From positions 2,790,001 through 2,854,000 of the forward strand of contig NZ_JBEGIK010000001.1 of the NCBI RefSeq assembly GCF_040675855.1: a stretch of DNA of 64,000 nt, given 5' to 3'. The notes beneath the pieces are model-generated. The model was not told the DNA's origin. It worked only from the letters and a program-made list of their open reading frames with translations, and made no database searches. This document shows positions 63,403 to 64,000 of this stretch, in pieces (position 1 is the stretch's first letter; every line of letters begins with the position of its first letter). The translations under genes and the position numbers were made by a program. Source of the DNA: Microbacterium sp. LWH3-1.2. Lineage in GTDB: Bacteria > Actinomycetota > Actinomycetes > Actinomycetales > Microbacteriaceae.

Positions 63403-64000
63403 CAGCGGGCACCTCCGTTCGCGCCGAGGGCCGGCGCCCTGTCGAGGAGCGGACCGCCCCACGAGTCGACGAGCAGGGACTCCAGCGCCGCACCGACGCG
63501 GTACAGACGCGCGTCCTCGTGCGCGGGGGCGAGGAACTGGATCCCGACAGGCAGGCCGTCCTCCGACGCGAGACCCGACGGGATCGAGATCCCCGGCACG
63601 CCCGCGAGGTTCGCCGGGATCGTCGTCACGTCGTTGAGGTACATCTGCAGCGGGTCGTCGATCTTCTCGCCGAGCTTGAACGCGGTGGTCGGTGCCGACG
63701 GTGTCGCGATGACATCCACCTGCGAGAATGCGTCCGCGAAATCGCGCTGGATCAGCGTGCGCACCTTCTGGGCCGAGCCGTAATAGGCGTCGTAATAGCC
63801 CGCCGACAGGGCGTACGTGCCGAGGATGATGCGGCGCTTCACCTCGTCGCCGAAGCCGGCATCGCGGGTCTTGGCCATGACATCCTCCACGGTGCCGCCC
63901 GGGACGTCGACGCGCAGGCCGAAGCGCACAGAGTCGAACTTCGCCAGATTGCTGGATGCCTCGGCCGGAAGGATCAGATAGTACGCGGCGACGCCGTACT
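63402..64000 (-). CDS. gatA: Aspartyl/glutamyl-tRNA amidotransferase subunit A, N-terminus cut by window edge
   Basis: About 199 C-terminal codons. Amidase-signature subunit that releases ammonia from glutamine. [43 protein letters not shown] and [13 protein letters not shown] are GatA C-terminal hallmarks. The Ser-cisSer-Lys triad lies outside the window. Upstream in the same operon as gatB. Confidence 0.95.
   Translation of the reverse strand, partial: YGVAAYYLILPAEASSNLAKFDSVRFGLRVDVPGGTVEDVMAKTRDAGFGDEVKRRIILGTYALSAGYYDAYYGSAQKVRTLIQRDFADAFSQVDVIATPSAPTTAFKLGEKIDDPLQMYLNDVTTIPANLAGVPGISIPSGLASEDGLPVGIQFLAPAHEDARLYRVGAALESLLVDSWGGPLLDRAPALGANGGAR

Noticed and set aside
1..64000. CRISPR array, prophage, insertion sequence, integrative element at the four tRNA genes
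   Set aside because: No spaced direct repeats, no transposase, integrase, phage structural or Cas gene, and no duplicated tRNA 3' ends.
1..64000. GGATGC as a replication-orienting (KOPS/Chi-like) motif
   Set aside because: About equal counts on the two strands (roughly 48 and 44) in a 64-kb stretch, whereas such motifs are strongly strand-biased within one replichore.

Overview
The window is a piece of a high-GC (roughly 70% by eye) actinobacterial chromosome. It most likely comes from Microbacterium or a close relative in the Microbacteriaceae. This rests on the actinobacterial clpX/clpP2/clpP1/tig order, the clpS-DUF2017 pair, an ileS T-box with a short stem I, a Fe-S type ferrochelatase, a PEGHSVHR-type Nei glycosylase and many leaderless genes. 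It looks like core genome. I see no insertion sequence, prophage, CRISPR array, rRNA or integrase, and no gene-free stretch over 300 bp (the longest gap is about 230 bp).

Layout. (1) 1-5.6 kb, minus strand: T-box-led operon ileS-folC-DUF4233-ndk (ndk is cut by the window edge). (2) 5.6-10 kb, plus: MHS-type transporter, valS and a small gene. (3) 10-12.3 kb, minus: winged-helix regulator, a 76-aa protein and an MFS exporter behind an array of TTTGCAA sites repeated every 14 bp; dcp is divergent. (4) 14.4-18.8 kb, minus: hydrolase-LuxR fusion, hotdog-like protein, epoxide hydrolase, beta-lactamase-like serine hydrolase. (5) 18.8-23.9 kb, minus: protein quality control (clpX, clpP2, clpP1, a TPR protein, tig) and tRNA-Pro. 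(6) 23.9-29.4 kb: SnoaL-like protein, tRNA-Gly, lactonase, alpha/beta hydrolase, gamma carbonic anhydrase, SGNH-type acyltransferase. (7) 29.5-37.3 kb: dps, a NarL-type two-component system, an amidohydrolase/PaiB pair, nei, rpiB, hemH. (8) 37.4-49.3 kb, plus: ArsR-SulP pair, pepN, an ABC transporter plus two-component system, MscS plus truncated haemoglobin, FAD dehydrogenase. (9) 49.4-57.3 kb: two thioesterases, ettA, lipoprotein, ssb, and a divergent MocR-type regulator/YczE membrane protein pair. (10) 57.4-64 kb: tRNA-Arg, orn, tRNA-His, zincin, clpS, DUF2017, a P-loop kinase, a GerW-like protein, dinB, gatB and partial gatA.

Themes. Genes are densely packed, and 4-bp ATGA/GTGA overlaps mark most operons. 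Many first genes are probably leaderless: a TANNNT box ends 6-7 nt before the start codon and there is no Shine-Dalgarno sequence. Clp proteolysis is represented at two sites (clpX/P1/P2/tig and clpS).

Most unusual signals: a strongly over-represented word, (A)CGGATGCY, present in both orientations, in all reading frames and as the paired arms of intergenic hairpins, which resembles a DNA-uptake-type sequence; the 14-bp-phased TTTGCAA operator array; and the divergent MocR/YczE pair with repeated ATTGGA boxes.
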